Counted from the first letter of the stretch, positions 35,741 through 45,064 are shown. The stretch: DNA of 64,000 nt from Mobilitalea torta (GCF_050433395.1 NZ_JBNPXH010000005.1:248001-312000); one strand, 5' to 3'. Numbers and translations: made by a program. The notes: a model not told the origin generated them from the letters alone.

Positions 35741-38164
35741 TCATGGTACTCTGAATACTGATTCTACCACTTTTTTAGCTGCATGTCCATCTTCCCATGC
35801 ACAAAATCTGTTGTAAAACTCATCGTACCGCTGTTGATACTTCGCCGCCACTTCATCGATCCCCCGAACTGCCTCAACTACCTCCTCTGTGGTAAACAAC
35901 AGGGGTCCCGGTACTTCTTTTTCAATATCAAAATAAAAGCCCCGGAGCACATCCCGGTATTTTTCCAGGTCATAGGTATAAAACAGCATCGGCCGTTTCA
36001 AATTGGCATAGTCAAAGAAGACCGAGGAATAATCCGTAATCAGAATATCCGAGATCAGGTACAGCTCCGATATATCATCATACCTGCTTAAATTATAGGC
36101 AAAGCCGGAGAAGGCCCTCACATCCAGGGAATCCGCGATAAAATAATGGGTCCGGAGCAAGATTACATACTCCTCCCCTAAATCACGGCGCATTTTCTCC
36201 AGATCCAGATTCAATTCGAATTTGTACTGCCCTTTGCCATAGAACTCATCATCCCTCCAGGTCGGCGCATAGAGAATGGTTTTTTTATCCTGAGGAATTC
36301 CTATCCTGCCGCGAATCTGCCGGGACAGCTCTTCCCGGTCAGGATCATGTAAAATATCATTTCTGGGATAGCCGGTTTCCAGCATCTGATTCTCGTACAT
36401 AAAGCATCTGCGGAAGGTTACACTGCAGAAGGCATTGGGTGCAATCAAGTAGTCCCAGGCGCGGGATTGCTTGTATACCTGCTGCTTATATTTGGGAGTT
36501 GCCGAGGTAATTTCCTCAATATCGAAGACCAGCTTCTTTAACGGCGTCCCATGCCAGGTCTGCAGAAAGATATTCTCCGGCCTCTTGATTGTCCATTCCG
36601 GCTGTCTTCCGTTGAATACATAATATCTGCTGCATGCCAGATAATAGTAATAAGCCAGACTATACCGTCTGATCTTCCTGTGCCGGTACGGTATCCGGGT
36701 ATTTCTTTTATTAATGACCCAGATAAATTTATATTGATCCGGATAGTGCTTCGCCAAATATTCATAGATATATTTGGGACTGTCCGAATAATTCTTACCA
36801 AAAAAGCTTTCAAATAAAATATAATTCTTCATCGGCCGTTTCATAAACACATGAATATAGAAGGCCATATACAGGGCTTTCCTGCTCCGGATCACCCTTT
36901 TCAGCTTCCGCCAGGCCAGATGCCGGGTAACAATCCTTTGGGCCGCCTGCACATCCCGGCGCATCAGAGCTTTGACAATACGCCTTTTATAGCCTCTCAC
37001 TGATCTTATTGCCCTCGGACTGATCCGGTTCATAAGGTCGCTCATACGAATGAAATTCTCCTCACGCCAGGCAGAATTCATGCTTCGCTTCAGCTTTGGG
37101 GCATAAACCCCGGTATAATACATAATATATTTTCTGTCAAAGAGATACCGCAATTCGGAATCCGGGGGTATCCTCTTGATTGTTTCATAATAGGTATCTA
37201 AAAAATCAAAAAAACGGTTGGGATCCTTTACTTGTGACAGAGAAGGCAGATTAATGGCATCATTGTGCTTTCTCTTTATATACTTTGCGCTCAGCCTCTT
37301 ACAGAATCGTTCCGTCTTAGACAGGGCTTCTACCAGAAAAGGAGCATCCGACAGATAGATAATATTTTCCGGAAACCGCAAGTGATGCTCTTCAATAAAG
37401 CTTCTGCGAAACAATATTCCCAGTACTGATATATTGCGAACTCCCTTCCGCTTTACCACCAAAACTCGGTATGCCTTCCTGATGCGGGCCTCCTTCCGGC
37501 GAAGCAATTCCTCCTCGGACATCTCTTCTGTTCCATCTTCGCTGTTGCTATCATCCTCTAGGATTCTTCTGCCTGCATCACAAGCTTTGTCCTTATCCGT
37601 ATTGTCTGTATCATCATTGTCTGCATCTCCGTTATCTGTATCGTCATTATCTGTATCATCATTGCCTCTGTCTGATCCGCCTCCGTCATTGCCGCCGTTT
37701 TCCGCATCCAGCTGAGCCGTATCCGAGGCGCTTCCCTCATTCTCCGTCTCCTCATCCCCGGCATCCTGCTCCAGCTTTCTTGCCAGAAAAACAGCTCTTC
37801 CAAACCAGGTCGGGATTTTCTTGCCATAGACAATATCCGCTTCCCAGTCCTGGGCAGCCTGAAGCAATGTCTCAAGGGTGTCACCATACAAATAATCATC
37901 ACTGTCCAGAAAATACACATACTCACCACATGCTTTCTCCAGACCCAGATTCCGTGCGGCTGCCACACCTGTCTTTCCCTTGAGACGATGTACACGGACG
38001 GATAAGCCTTCATAATCCGAAAGCATCTCCAGCTCCTTTTCCTTTACCCTGTCACAGATCAAAAGAACCTCCATATCCCTGACCGCCTGCTCGGACAAAC
38101 TGTCCAGACAGTCACGCAGATAGCTCTCGCCTTCGTGGTACGGAATAATAATACTTATCTTCAT
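35741..38164 (-). CDS. Bifunctional GT2 glycosyltransferase and CDP-glycerol transferase
   Basis: Residues ~1-330 are a GT-A family 2 glycosyltransferase (ISIIIPYHEGESYLRDCL, AAARNLGLEKACGEYVYFLDSDDYL). Residues ~440-800 are a CDP-glycerol glycerophosphotransferase (LQTWHGTPLKKLVFDI, GYPRNDIL, LYAPTWRDDEFYGKGQYKF, LITDYSSVFFDYANLKRPMLF). One protein could thus add a sugar and glycerol phosphate to a growing polymer. Within the GT2 part, about residues 140-195, lies an Asp/Asn/Thr-rich insertion with repeating DDTDN units encoded by imperfect short DNA repeats. The start follows GGAGGG at 6 bases. It is the first gene of the cluster. Confidence 0.9.
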   Translation of the reverse strand: MKISIIIPYHEGESYLRDCLDSLSEQAVRDMEVLLICDRVKEKELEMLSDYEGLSVRVHRLKGKTGVAAARNLGLEKACGEYVYFLDSDDYLYGDTLETLLQAAQDWEADIVYGKKIPTWFGRAVFLARKLEQDAGDEETENEGSASDTAQLDAENGGNDGGGSDRGNDDTDNDDTDNGDADNDDTDNTDKDKACDAGRRILEDDSNSEDGTEEMSEEELLRRKEARIRKAYRVLVVKRKGVRNISVLGILFRRSFIEEHHLRFPENIIYLSDAPFLVEALSKTERFCKRLSAKYIKRKHNDAINLPSLSQVKDPNRFFDFLDTYYETIKRIPPDSELRYLFDRKYIMYYTGVYAPKLKRSMNSAWREENFIRMSDLMNRISPRAIRSVRGYKRRIVKALMRRDVQAAQRIVTRHLAWRKLKRVIRSRKALYMAFYIHVFMKRPMKNYILFESFFGKNYSDSPKYIYEYLAKHYPDQYKFIWVINKRNTRIPYRHRKIRRYSLAYYYYLACSRYYVFNGRQPEWTIKRPENIFLQTWHGTPLKKLVFDIEEITSATPKYKQQVYKQSRAWDYLIAPNAFCSVTFRRCFMYENQMLETGYPRNDILHDPDREELSRQIRGRIGIPQDKKTILYAPTWRDDEFYGKGQYKFELNLDLEKMRRDLGEEYVILLRTHYFIADSLDVRAFSGFAYNLSRYDDISELYLISDILITDYSSVFFDYANLKRPMLFYTYDLEKYRDVLRGFYFDIEKEVPGPLLFTTEEVVEAVRGIDEVAAKYQQRYDEFYNRFCAWEDGHAAKKVVESVFRVP

Positions 38165-38471
38165 GTTATACCCTCCATATATCCTGAAATCCAACAACTA
38201 TTCCTTTTCCTTACGGAAAGCGCGACATAGAAATTATAGCATTTCAGGAAAGAATTCGTCAAGCAAGGCCCCTTCCTTTACCATCAAAGGTACTTCCGGA
38301 ACAATTTATTATATCTATTCTTCCCTTAAAACACCTTTTTTAATTGTCTTTTTCCATATTATTGATAAAAAGAGAGCGGATGGCGGTTTGGAATTCCATA
38401 AAAAAAGCAGCCGTGGGAGATGCCCTTACGGGCAGTTCCTATGGCTGCAGATCTTCTTATGATATAATCCT
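38165..38471. other. Gap between glycerol-phosphate cluster and leuA
   Basis: These 307 bases hold the upstream region of the bifunctional transferase gene, without an obvious consensus promoter, and the leuA terminator at 38399-38448. No gene is visible. Confidence 0.55.
38399..38448 (-). terminator. Terminator of leuA
   Basis: GCAGCC and GGCTGC flank an inner GCCC-TTAC-GGGC stem, followed on the minus strand by a T-run. Confidence 0.88.
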
Positions 38472-40139
38472 TTATTTTAACTCCAATCGGTTAAGGGCAC
38501 TGAAGATGGCACGAATCGAAGCCCTTGTTATATTAGAGCTTACGCCGACGCCATAGGTAACTCTTCCGCTCTTCGCGTCCAGCATATGAATGTATGCCGC
38601 TGCCTGCGCACCGGCTCCGCCGCTCAACGCATGCTCTGTATAATCCAATACCTTGATCTCGATGCCAAGCTCCTCCATCAGGCCTCTCTGAACCGCATCA
38701 ATAGGTCCATTACCGATGGCTGTGAAAGTTCTCTCCTCCCCGGCATTGGTGTAAATCACTTCTGCTTTGGTGCTGGCTTCATCCCGATCCGAAATATCTT
38801 CAATTCTGCATCTTCTAAAGTGCAGAGGCTCTTTTCTCTCAAGATAGCAAGCCTTGAATTCATTCATGATCTGCTCCGGTGAAACCTCACCCTGGTTCTC
38901 GGATATGCGCTGAATAACATCGGCAAATTCCTTATGCATACCCTTCGGCAGCTTAAAGCCAAAGTAGTTCTCCATAACAAAGGCAACACCGCCCTTGCCG
39001 GACTGGCTGTTGATACGGACAATGGGCTCATACTGCCTTCCGATATCCGCAGGATCTATGGGGAGATAGGGAACGGCCCAGTAAGCGCTGTTACGCTCCT
39101 TCATTGCCTGAACTCCCTTATTAATGGCATCCTGATGGGAACCTGAGAATGCGGTAAATACCAATTTCCCCGCATATGGATGTCTTTCGTGCACCTTCAT
39201 CTTGCACAGACGCTCATACGCTTCAATAAGTTCGTTAATATTATCAATCTCCAGCTCAGGATTAATCCCTTGGGAAAACATATTGTAAGCTAAAGTTAAG
39301 ATATCGACATTACCCGTTCTCTCTCCATTGCCAAACAGAGTGCCTTCTACCCTGTCCGCACCGGCAAGCAAGGCCAGCTCGGCAATCGCCACACCCGTAC
39401 CGCGGTCATTGTGGGGATGAACACTGAGAATAATGGAATCACGGTTTTTAAAATTACGGCTCATCCACTCTATCTGATCCCCATACACATTGGGCGTATT
39501 CATCTCAACGGTTGCAGGAAGATTGAAGATAATCTTCTTCTCCGGTGTCGGCTGCCAGATATCCTGCACTGCACTGCAGACCTCCAGAGCAAAATCCACC
39601 TCTGTTCCGGTAAAGCTCTCCGGGGAATATTCCAGAATAATCTCACCCGGAAAATCCTTCGCATATTCCTTTACCATCTTTGTCGCATCCAATGCAATCT
39701 GCTTAATCTCTTCCCTGGACATGTGGAATACCACATCTCTCTGTAAAGTAGAAGTAGAGTTATAAATATGGACAATGGCCCGCTTTACACCTTCCAGCGA
39801 TTCAAAGGTTCTTTTCAACAAATGCTCCCTGCATTGTACCAGAACCTGGATTGTGACATCCTCCGGGATCAGTCTCCGGTCGACTAATTGTCTTAAGAAA
39901 TCATATTCAATCTGCGATGCAGAGGGAAATCCAACCTCAATTTCCTTAAAGCCAAGCTTCACCAAAAGCTGGAAAAACTCGATCTTTTCCTCCACTACCA
40001 TGGGTTCAATCAGCGCCTGATTCCCATCTCTTAAGTCCACACTGCACCAAATCGGCGCCTTTTCAATCTGCTTTCCCGGCCACTGTCTGTCTGGTAAATC
40101 CACAACGGGGTTTCTCTGATATCTCTTAAAATTCAACAT
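38472..40139 (-). CDS. leuA: 2-isopropylmalate synthase (long LeuA type)
   Basis: The catalytic TIM barrel shows WCSVDLRDGNQALIEPM, the version of the LeuA signature found in the long (LeuA2, yeast/actinobacterial-like) group, then HPHNDRGTGVAIAELALLAGADRVEGTLFGNGERTGN with the metal-binding histidines. A C-terminal regulatory LeuA dimer domain follows and would sense leucine. It condenses acetyl-CoA with 2-oxoisovalerate, the first committed step to leucine. The start was set at MLNFKRYQRNP, which has GGAGG 8 bases upstream. The long 5' leader carries a terminator-like hairpin. No other leu genes are adjacent. Confidence 0.95.
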   Translation of the reverse strand: MLNFKRYQRNPVVDLPDRQWPGKQIEKAPIWCSVDLRDGNQALIEPMVVEEKIEFFQLLVKLGFKEIEVGFPSASQIEYDFLRQLVDRRLIPEDVTIQVLVQCREHLLKRTFESLEGVKRAIVHIYNSTSTLQRDVVFHMSREEIKQIALDATKMVKEYAKDFPGEIILEYSPESFTGTEVDFALEVCSAVQDIWQPTPEKKIIFNLPATVEMNTPNVYGDQIEWMSRNFKNRDSIILSVHPHNDRGTGVAIAELALLAGADRVEGTLFGNGERTGNVDILTLAYNMFSQGINPELEIDNINELIEAYERLCKMKVHERHPYAGKLVFTAFSGSHQDAINKGVQAMKERNSAYWAVPYLPIDPADIGRQYEPIVRINSQSGKGGVAFVMENYFGFKLPKGMHKEFADVIQRISENQGEVSPEQIMNEFKACYLERKEPLHFRRCRIEDISDRDEASTKAEVIYTNAGEERTFTAIGNGPIDAVQRGLMEELGIEIKVLDYTEHALSGGAGAQAAAYIHMLDAKSGRVTYGVGVSSNITRASIRAIFSALNRLELK

Positions 40140-40375
40140 AATTATATCCTCCTGGCTATTATAGGTATACGCCAGCGGCAGCACATCGCTGCGCCAGCAC
40201 ATCAAATTCATGCAATTTCCAACGTCCCGGCTGCAAAGCCTGCAGAGACACTTCCCATTCTAGCTACGGAGTCGATAAATTACGCTGTATTTCTTGATAA
40301 TAAATAACTTGGTCTTATCTACGCGAGTCCCAACAGCATCAAATCCTTTCCCTTATAAATTGGTAATTTTAATCC

Positions 40376-40428
40376 GAAAAAAGGTCACTGCAATCTGCAG
40401 CGCTTTTGCGCCTCGATTGATAGTGACC
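40376..40428 (-). promoter_or_regulatory. Terminator-like hairpin at the start of the leuA leader
   Basis: GGTCACT pairs with AGTGACC and CAATC with GATTG, with a GGCGC-AAAA-GCGC-like top, followed by six T on the minus strand. It lies directly after the -10 box, so it is either the terminator of the upstream HPr gene or an attenuator at +1 of leuA. Confidence 0.6.
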
Positions 40429-40431
40429 TCC

Positions 40432-40460
40432 ATTATAGCATCCCGTATTTTCAATTACAA
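40432..40460 (-). promoter_or_regulatory. Promoter of leuA
   Basis: TTGTAA, 17 bases, TATAAT on the minus strand. The predicted start falls at or inside the first stem of the hairpin that follows. Confidence 0.7.
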
Positions 40461-40494
40461 CTATTTTTTTATAAATTAATCTCCTAGGGTTTTC

Positions 40495-40770
40495 CTACTT
40501 TGACAGCTCCATTCCCAGTCCGCCTCTTATAATATTGCCAAGCTCTTCCAAAGCCAGAAGTTCATCGGAACCCTCGCATAGCAGCTCTATCTCATCCCCA
40601 TGCTTCACACAGGCCGATAAAACGCCCAGCACACTCTTGGCATTCACGGACTTCTCTCCGATACGGATCGTAATCGTGGATTTAAATTCAATGGCCCTGT
40701 TGCATAATATGCTGATTGGTCTCAGATGCAATCCCGCAGGAATATTCACCACCAGCTTGGTACTAACCAT
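40495..40770 (-). CDS. HPr-family phosphocarrier protein
   Basis: This 91-residue HPr-fold protein has the phospho-His site in AGLHLRPISIL and the regulatory Ser region in AKSVLGVLSACVKHGDEI. Canonical HPr reads GIHARPA and KSIMGV, so both sites are kept with changed surroundings. It may work in the PTS or as a regulatory HPr like Crh, though Crh lacks the histidine. No PTS genes are near. It follows cdaR in the same direction by 51 bases. Confidence 0.85.
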   Translation of the reverse strand: MVSTKLVVNIPAGLHLRPISILCNRAIEFKSTITIRIGEKSVNAKSVLGVLSACVKHGDEIELLCEGSDELLALEELGNIIRGGLGMELSK

Positions 40771-40821
40771 GCCATCCCTCCTATCACAAAGTCAACTACA
40801 GACGCTTCCGCCCCGGCTGAC

Positions 40822-42051
40822 TTAATCACTGGAAACCTCAGGAGCAATGTAGACATTTACATCCGGGCTGCTGGCTAACTTGGAGTAGCCCTCCAGATCC
40901 GCCTGCACTTTAACAGAATAAGTTCCGGGGGTGTAGTCCTTCAGATCAACATATAGCTTCAGCGAACCTCTGGAAATATCCTCTAACTCATCTGCCGGAC
41001 CCATCACCTTCAGATTCAGCGATCCGGTTGTCAGAAAGCTGCCGTACAAATCCGGAGGAAGATTACGGATCTCAATATCTCCCGGCCAGAAGGTGATCAC
41101 TTTCGTATCCGCCCTCTCAATGGTAATATCAATGAACGCCATATGGTCATCCTCTACCAGCTGGAGCCCATCTTCCAGTTCTTCCTGAATATTTATATCT
41201 TTCTGGACACTCTTCCCCATTTCGCTGATATCCTCATTGATCACCAGCTCCTCCACGCCCCTAAGAAGATGTTCCGGGCCGGCAATTTCAATGGTCCGCG
41301 GTTCATACTCTACCTTGGTCACGGTATAGCCATAGGCCGGTTCTCCGACAGGGTTGATGGTAAGAGCAATCTCCTTGGTCTCATATATCGTTATCTTGAC
41401 AGAAATATAGCTCTGTCCAAAGGTCAGATTCTTACCCACTACTTCCTCACCATCTTCATCATAGGCCTTCGGCTTCTCATAGGCGGTAAAGGTCTCCGAG
41501 GAACCGGATACATTTACCTCGGTCACAATGTCCTTGATTCGTTCTATCATACTCTTAGGTCCCGATACGGTAATCAGATTACTGACCGACTTTCCTCCCA
41601 CATGGTAGCCATCGGCAGGTTCTCCCTTAGTCACCACCGCAACCTTGAACTTCTTGCTGATCCGCTCTTCCCGATTAATTTTCATCATCTGGTAGCGTCC
41701 TTCCGTTACGGTAACATCCGCTTCGTATTTCGGAGATCTGATCTCTATGGCAACCGCATTGACATCGGAGAGCTTGGCAAAATCCGCCGTCACCTCAAAA
41801 TCAGCTGAAGTAAGGGTCTCTTTAATGGATCGTCTCACCGCCACAGTAAAGTCAATGGCGGCCCCCTCTACGATCTCATACACCATCTCCTGGGAAAGGA
41901 TAGCATCTTCATTTAATATCTTTACCGGTACATTGGAAAAAGAGGCCGGAACCACCGGATCATCCACGTTTGTTATAATAAGCCACAGAATGGCGGCAAG
42001 AATAATAGACAGAACCTTTAAGCCGATGTTTCTAGTCAACTTCTCTTTCAT
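40822..42051 (-). CDS. cdaR: YbbR-domain protein, CdaA regulator
   Basis: One N-terminal membrane helix (IGLKVLSIILAAILWLIITNV) anchors an outside-facing chain of about four YbbR repeats, recognised by recurring VPVKI..., VSVSGPKSMIERI and VEYEPRTIEIAGPEHLL-like segments. CdaR binds and tunes the diadenylate cyclase CdaA at the membrane. The gene overlaps the end of cdaA by 20 bases, so production is coupled. The usual third member, glmM, is not present in this window. Confidence 0.92.
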   Translation of the reverse strand: MKEKLTRNIGLKVLSIILAAILWLIITNVDDPVVPASFSNVPVKILNEDAILSQEMVYEIVEGAAIDFTVAVRRSIKETLTSADFEVTADFAKLSDVNAVAIEIRSPKYEADVTVTEGRYQMMKINREERISKKFKVAVVTKGEPADGYHVGGKSVSNLITVSGPKSMIERIKDIVTEVNVSGSSETFTAYEKPKAYDEDGEEVVGKNLTFGQSYISVKITIYETKEIALTINPVGEPAYGYTVTKVEYEPRTIEIAGPEHLLRGVEELVINEDISEMGKSVQKDINIQEELEDGLQLVEDDHMAFIDITIERADTKVITFWPGDIEIRNLPPDLYGSFLTTGSLNLKVMGPADELEDISRGSLKLYVDLKDYTPGTYSVKVQADLEGYSKLASSPDVNVYIAPEVSSD

Positions 42052-42907
42052 TCTTTATTCTTCCCTTCCATAATTTTAATTTCCTGGGTTCCGCTGATTT
42101 CTTCTGTACATCTATCAGCTTCGCCCTCAGATAATCACCGTCGACATTACGGATCAGCTTGCCTTCCCTGGCGATGGACACCCTTCCCGTCTCTTCCGAC
42201 ACAATTATGGTCAAGCTGTCCGATACCTCACTGATACCGATCCCTGCTCTATGTCTTGTCCCCAAATCCTTACTGAGCTGCATATTATCCGAAAGAGGCA
42301 AATAGCAGGTTGCCGCCACAATCCGGTTCCCTCTGAGAATTACCGCTCCGTCATGAAGGGGTGTGTTATGTTCAAAAATATTAATCAGAAGCTCACTGCT
42401 GATGAGACTGTCGATATAGATACCGGTGTTTTCAAAATCGTTCAGCGGAGTATCCTCCTCCATGACGATCAGAGCTCCCGTCTTCGTCCTGGCCAATTCG
42501 AAGGTCGCCCGGACGATCTCATTCAAGGTATGATCGGAGAACTTCTCACTATCCTTGTTGTCGTCAAAGGGGATAATGGATTTCATCAGATTCTTCTGTC
42601 CCAACTGCTCCAACGCCTTACGAAATTCCGGCTGGAAGATAATGACAATGGCGATTATACCCACATTGATTGTATTCTTGATAATCCAGGCTATTACATT
42701 CAGATCAAATATTACAGTCAACAGCCAGAAGGCCATTATGACCGCCAACCCCTTGACCAGGGCCCAGGCCCTCGTCGTTTTGATCCATTTCACCACATGA
42801 TAGATCAGGAATGCCAGAGCAATAATCTCAAAGATATCCGTAAGATAAATCTTCCGGATTGACATCCATACCGAGTATTCTCTGATTAATCTTCTGATTG
42901 CCTCCAT
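42032..42907 (-). CDS. cdaA: Diadenylate cyclase CdaA
   Basis: Three N-terminal membrane helices (through ~residue 95) precede the DisA_N catalytic domain. It contains the DGA motif in NTPLHDGAVILRGNRIVAA and the RHR motif in LGTRHRAGIGISE, both needed to form c-di-AMP from two ATP. c-di-AMP controls potassium and osmolyte balance and is essential in many Firmicutes. The protein is 291 residues, normal for CdaA. It is followed by the overlapping cdaR. Confidence 0.95.
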   Translation of the reverse strand: MEAIRRLIREYSVWMSIRKIYLTDIFEIIALAFLIYHVVKWIKTTRAWALVKGLAVIMAFWLLTVIFDLNVIAWIIKNTINVGIIAIVIIFQPEFRKALEQLGQKNLMKSIIPFDDNKDSEKFSDHTLNEIVRATFELARTKTGALIVMEEDTPLNDFENTGIYIDSLISSELLINIFEHNTPLHDGAVILRGNRIVAATCYLPLSDNMQLSKDLGTRHRAGIGISEVSDSLTIIVSEETGRVSIAREGKLIRNVDGDYLRAKLIDVQKKSAEPRKLKLWKGRIKNEREVD

Positions 42908-42930
42908 AGTCCCTCTCCTACCGCATCTCT

Positions 42931-43998
42931 TTATTCATCATCCATGTCATTCTGTCTATAGCTGTAACCCTCGTCTCTGCCGGAATAAACATTATCGTCC
43001 TCGTCGTATTCTTCTTCCATATCCTCTGTATCCTGTCTGCGAAGCCCGGTCCTGGCCGGATCTGCTCCTGCGCTCTTCACATTGATATGCTTCACCTTCT
43101 TCTGAGGTGCCGTTACCGTGACCTTGGGAACTGCCTTTACATAATAATAATAAACATCATCCTCGAACTGGACATGCTCCACTCCTGAATAATCCAGGGT
43201 AAGCTTAAAGAAATGCGCTATATATGCAATAACTCCCGATACCAGTGTGCCCAGAATCATGGCAAGAATCTGTTCCGATTTATCCAGGATAATGTCACTG
43301 ATGAGAAACCCGAGAATACTGGTCAAAACACCTGCGGCAATGGATATCTCAAATGCATAGTCAAACTTCATCCGCCGGACATAGTACACTACCAGGAGGA
43401 TTAAAACAAAGATAACAACCGCCATAATCATCTGCTTATTATTCAGCAATGCATCAATTACATCCGTATAGAGCTTCAGCACATCGTCCACAGAGGGATT
43501 TACCTGTACATTCACCGCGGTCTTCACCAGCTGGAGGATGTAATATATGATCACACCGCAGCCCGTAGCAACAATGGCCACAGGTGCAGCAACGATCCCC
43601 AGCAGGATGGGCATCACATAGGGAATCTTCAAAAAATACAAAATCGGCATTGCCAGCACCACATAACCGTAGCGGGGTGTAAATCTGGCAAATAAAAAGT
43701 ATAATATCATCAGCAGGATGATTACCAAAATCGATAAAATCGGCGAAGCATAATAGATGTGCATAGCCGCCATCAGTGTCGCAATCAACACCATAATTGC
43801 CGAAGGAGTGAATGCACTGACCAGAGACAGCGCTAGCAGTACCGGAATGGACTTCAGCCTGGAATCAAAGCCAATCTCGTTATTGATCACGGTGAATGAT
43901 ATAAAAGCAAAGATAAATTTCATTGCCGGATTAATGTATATATCATGTCTTTGATAGAAATTCTTTACACGTTCTCTGAACACCAGTAATGGCATCAT
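42931..43998 (-). CDS. Polytopic membrane protein of unknown function
   Basis: No family is recognised with confidence. The protein has about nine hydrophobic segments across residues 20-265, then a cytoplasmic tail of ~90 residues that ends very acidic (EDMEEEYDEDDNVYSGRDE). A Pro-rich PKVTVTAPQKKVKH linker lies between. The start is the first ATG of a pair, with GGAGG 8 bases upstream. It lies 23 bases before cdaA in the same direction and would be cotranscribed, so a role in membrane or turgor physiology linked to c-di-AMP can be suggested but not shown. Confidence 0.75.
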   Translation of the reverse strand: MMPLLVFRERVKNFYQRHDIYINPAMKFIFAFISFTVINNEIGFDSRLKSIPVLLALSLVSAFTPSAIMVLIATLMAAMHIYYASPILSILVIILLMILYFLFARFTPRYGYVVLAMPILYFLKIPYVMPILLGIVAAPVAIVATGCGVIIYYILQLVKTAVNVQVNPSVDDVLKLYTDVIDALLNNKQMIMAVVIFVLILLVVYYVRRMKFDYAFEISIAAGVLTSILGFLISDIILDKSEQILAMILGTLVSGVIAYIAHFFKLTLDYSGVEHVQFEDDVYYYYVKAVPKVTVTAPQKKVKHINVKSAGADPARTGLRRQDTEDMEEEYDEDDNVYSGRDEGYSYRQNDMDDE

Positions 43999-44036
43999 GT
44001 TTTTTTCCTCCAAATTTTAAGACTCCGTGTTTACGT

Positions 44037-44435
44037 TTACTCCGGTGTTTCTTCCCTGTAGATTTTATTCAATCGGTTGAGAAGCTTATAATAGCGGGAT
44101 AACTTCTTGCGCGACGTATCATATTTGATTGCATAGCCCACCCATGCACCTAAGCCGTAGATCGCGGCTACTACAATATAGATGCATAGAATATAAACTC
44201 CTATCGTCTTATAATCCAGGGTTACTGCGTTGCCCGCAATGTATTCTGCTTTATAGATAAAAATCAGAAGCAGAATCAACGCAAAGCCAAAGGTGGCACA
44301 CAGAACCGATTTGATCACCTGATATCTTACGTAATCTGTTTTATAATATTTACTAAGACGTATATCCTCTTTTCCCTCCTCTGTCTCATAGAGGGCGAGC
44401 TTTGTCATAAGTCTGATCTTATTGGTATTTAACAT
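44037..44435 (-). CDS. Small membrane protein of unknown function
   Basis: Two hydrophobic segments (about residues 45-65 and 77-105) are framed by a charged N-terminus (KLALYETEEGKEDIRLSKYYKTDYVRYQ) and a basic tail (KYDTSRKKLSRYYKLLNRLNKIYREE). No known domain is visible. The start has GGAGG 5 bases upstream; the frame to 44471 is longer but lacks one. It is the first gene of the series that continues with the polytopic protein and cdaA-cdaR. Confidence 0.7.
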   Translation of the reverse strand: MLNTNKIRLMTKLALYETEEGKEDIRLSKYYKTDYVRYQVIKSVLCATFGFALILLLIFIYKAEYIAGNAVTLDYKTIGVYILCIYIVVAAIYGLGAWVGYAIKYDTSRKKLSRYYKLLNRLNKIYREETPE

Positions 44436-44535
44436 AATTCCTCCAAAATTCGATGAAACAATCTGCTGCAAATTGGAAGCTCAAGAACTTCACCCTTGCG
44501 CTCACGTTGCATGAACCAATCTGCCTCTCTTGGAC

Positions 44536-44564
44536 ATTATAGCATAGACAGGATTTAATTTCGA
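44536..44564 (-). promoter_or_regulatory. Promoter of the membrane protein/cdaA series
   Basis: TCGAAA, 17 bases, TATAAT on the minus strand. The -35 box is weak, the -10 box perfect. Confidence 0.55.
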
Positions 44565-44972
44565 GGACTTTTTTCATTTTTGTAAAAAGGTACCGCCTAT
44601 AGCAGCGCGCAATAGAAGGAATACAAAAAGAGCCGGCCGCAGCTTATGGTTGCCGGGTCAGCCCTTCGTATTGCGTTATCCTGTTTCCTGGAGTCCGCTG
44701 CAAAATTATAGTAAAAAATTGTAGCCCTTGTGCTTTTCGGGGCATTGCATTACTTATCTAATGACTTCATCGTCGGGACTTGCGGTTGGAGCATTTTATG
44801 CTCTTTCGTCCCGCTTCGTCCTATTCCAAAAGTCCTGATATTACTAAGTTTTTGAAACCTCATATAATCCATAGAGCTTCGTCCTTTTCCGTTGTTTGCT
44901 GCGGCAAAAGTTGTAAAAAACTTGTAGTAAGTTGTAATAGCCACCAAGTTCCCAAACAAACTATTTGCAACT

Positions 44973-44994
44973 TGATATACAAATAAGTATATCA
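44973..44994. promoter_or_regulatory. Operator-like palindrome
   Basis: TGATATAC and GTATATCA form a perfect 8-base inverted repeat around AAATAA, about 70 bases before the HTH gene. This is the usual shape of a dimeric repressor site. Confidence 0.5.
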
Positions 44995-45064
44995 TACGTC
45001 GGCCAGAGATTCAAGTCAACTATTTTATATGAACGGTTTATACCTTATATATTAAGGAGGCACT

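Larger units (their letters stand above)
40140..40494. other. leuA leader region
   Basis: This 355-base stretch contains the leuA promoter, a terminator-like hairpin at its expected start, and about 230 bases of further leader with GC-rich pairs near 40150-40260 (for example CTGCA/TGCAG). No T-box consensus and no Leu-rich leader peptide could be identified. Confidence 0.55.
44436..45064. other. Boundary between chromosome backbone and mobile region
   Basis: These 629 bases hold the promoter of the membrane protein operon (44536-44564 minus) and, from about 44.6 kb on, sequence that belongs with the mobile genes to the right, including a 22-base operator-like palindrome. No tRNA, intact gene or clear direct repeat marking the junction was found. 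Confidence 0.5.

Noticed and set aside
40140..40430. T-box riboswitch in the leuA leader
   Set aside because: The T-box antiterminator consensus and specifier loop were not found, so only the hairpin is reported.
44750..44995. 81-codon minus-strand frame upstream of the HTH gene
   Set aside because: Its start lies inside the operator-like palindrome, and there is no ribosome site or recognisable domain. It may be non-coding control DNA of the element.
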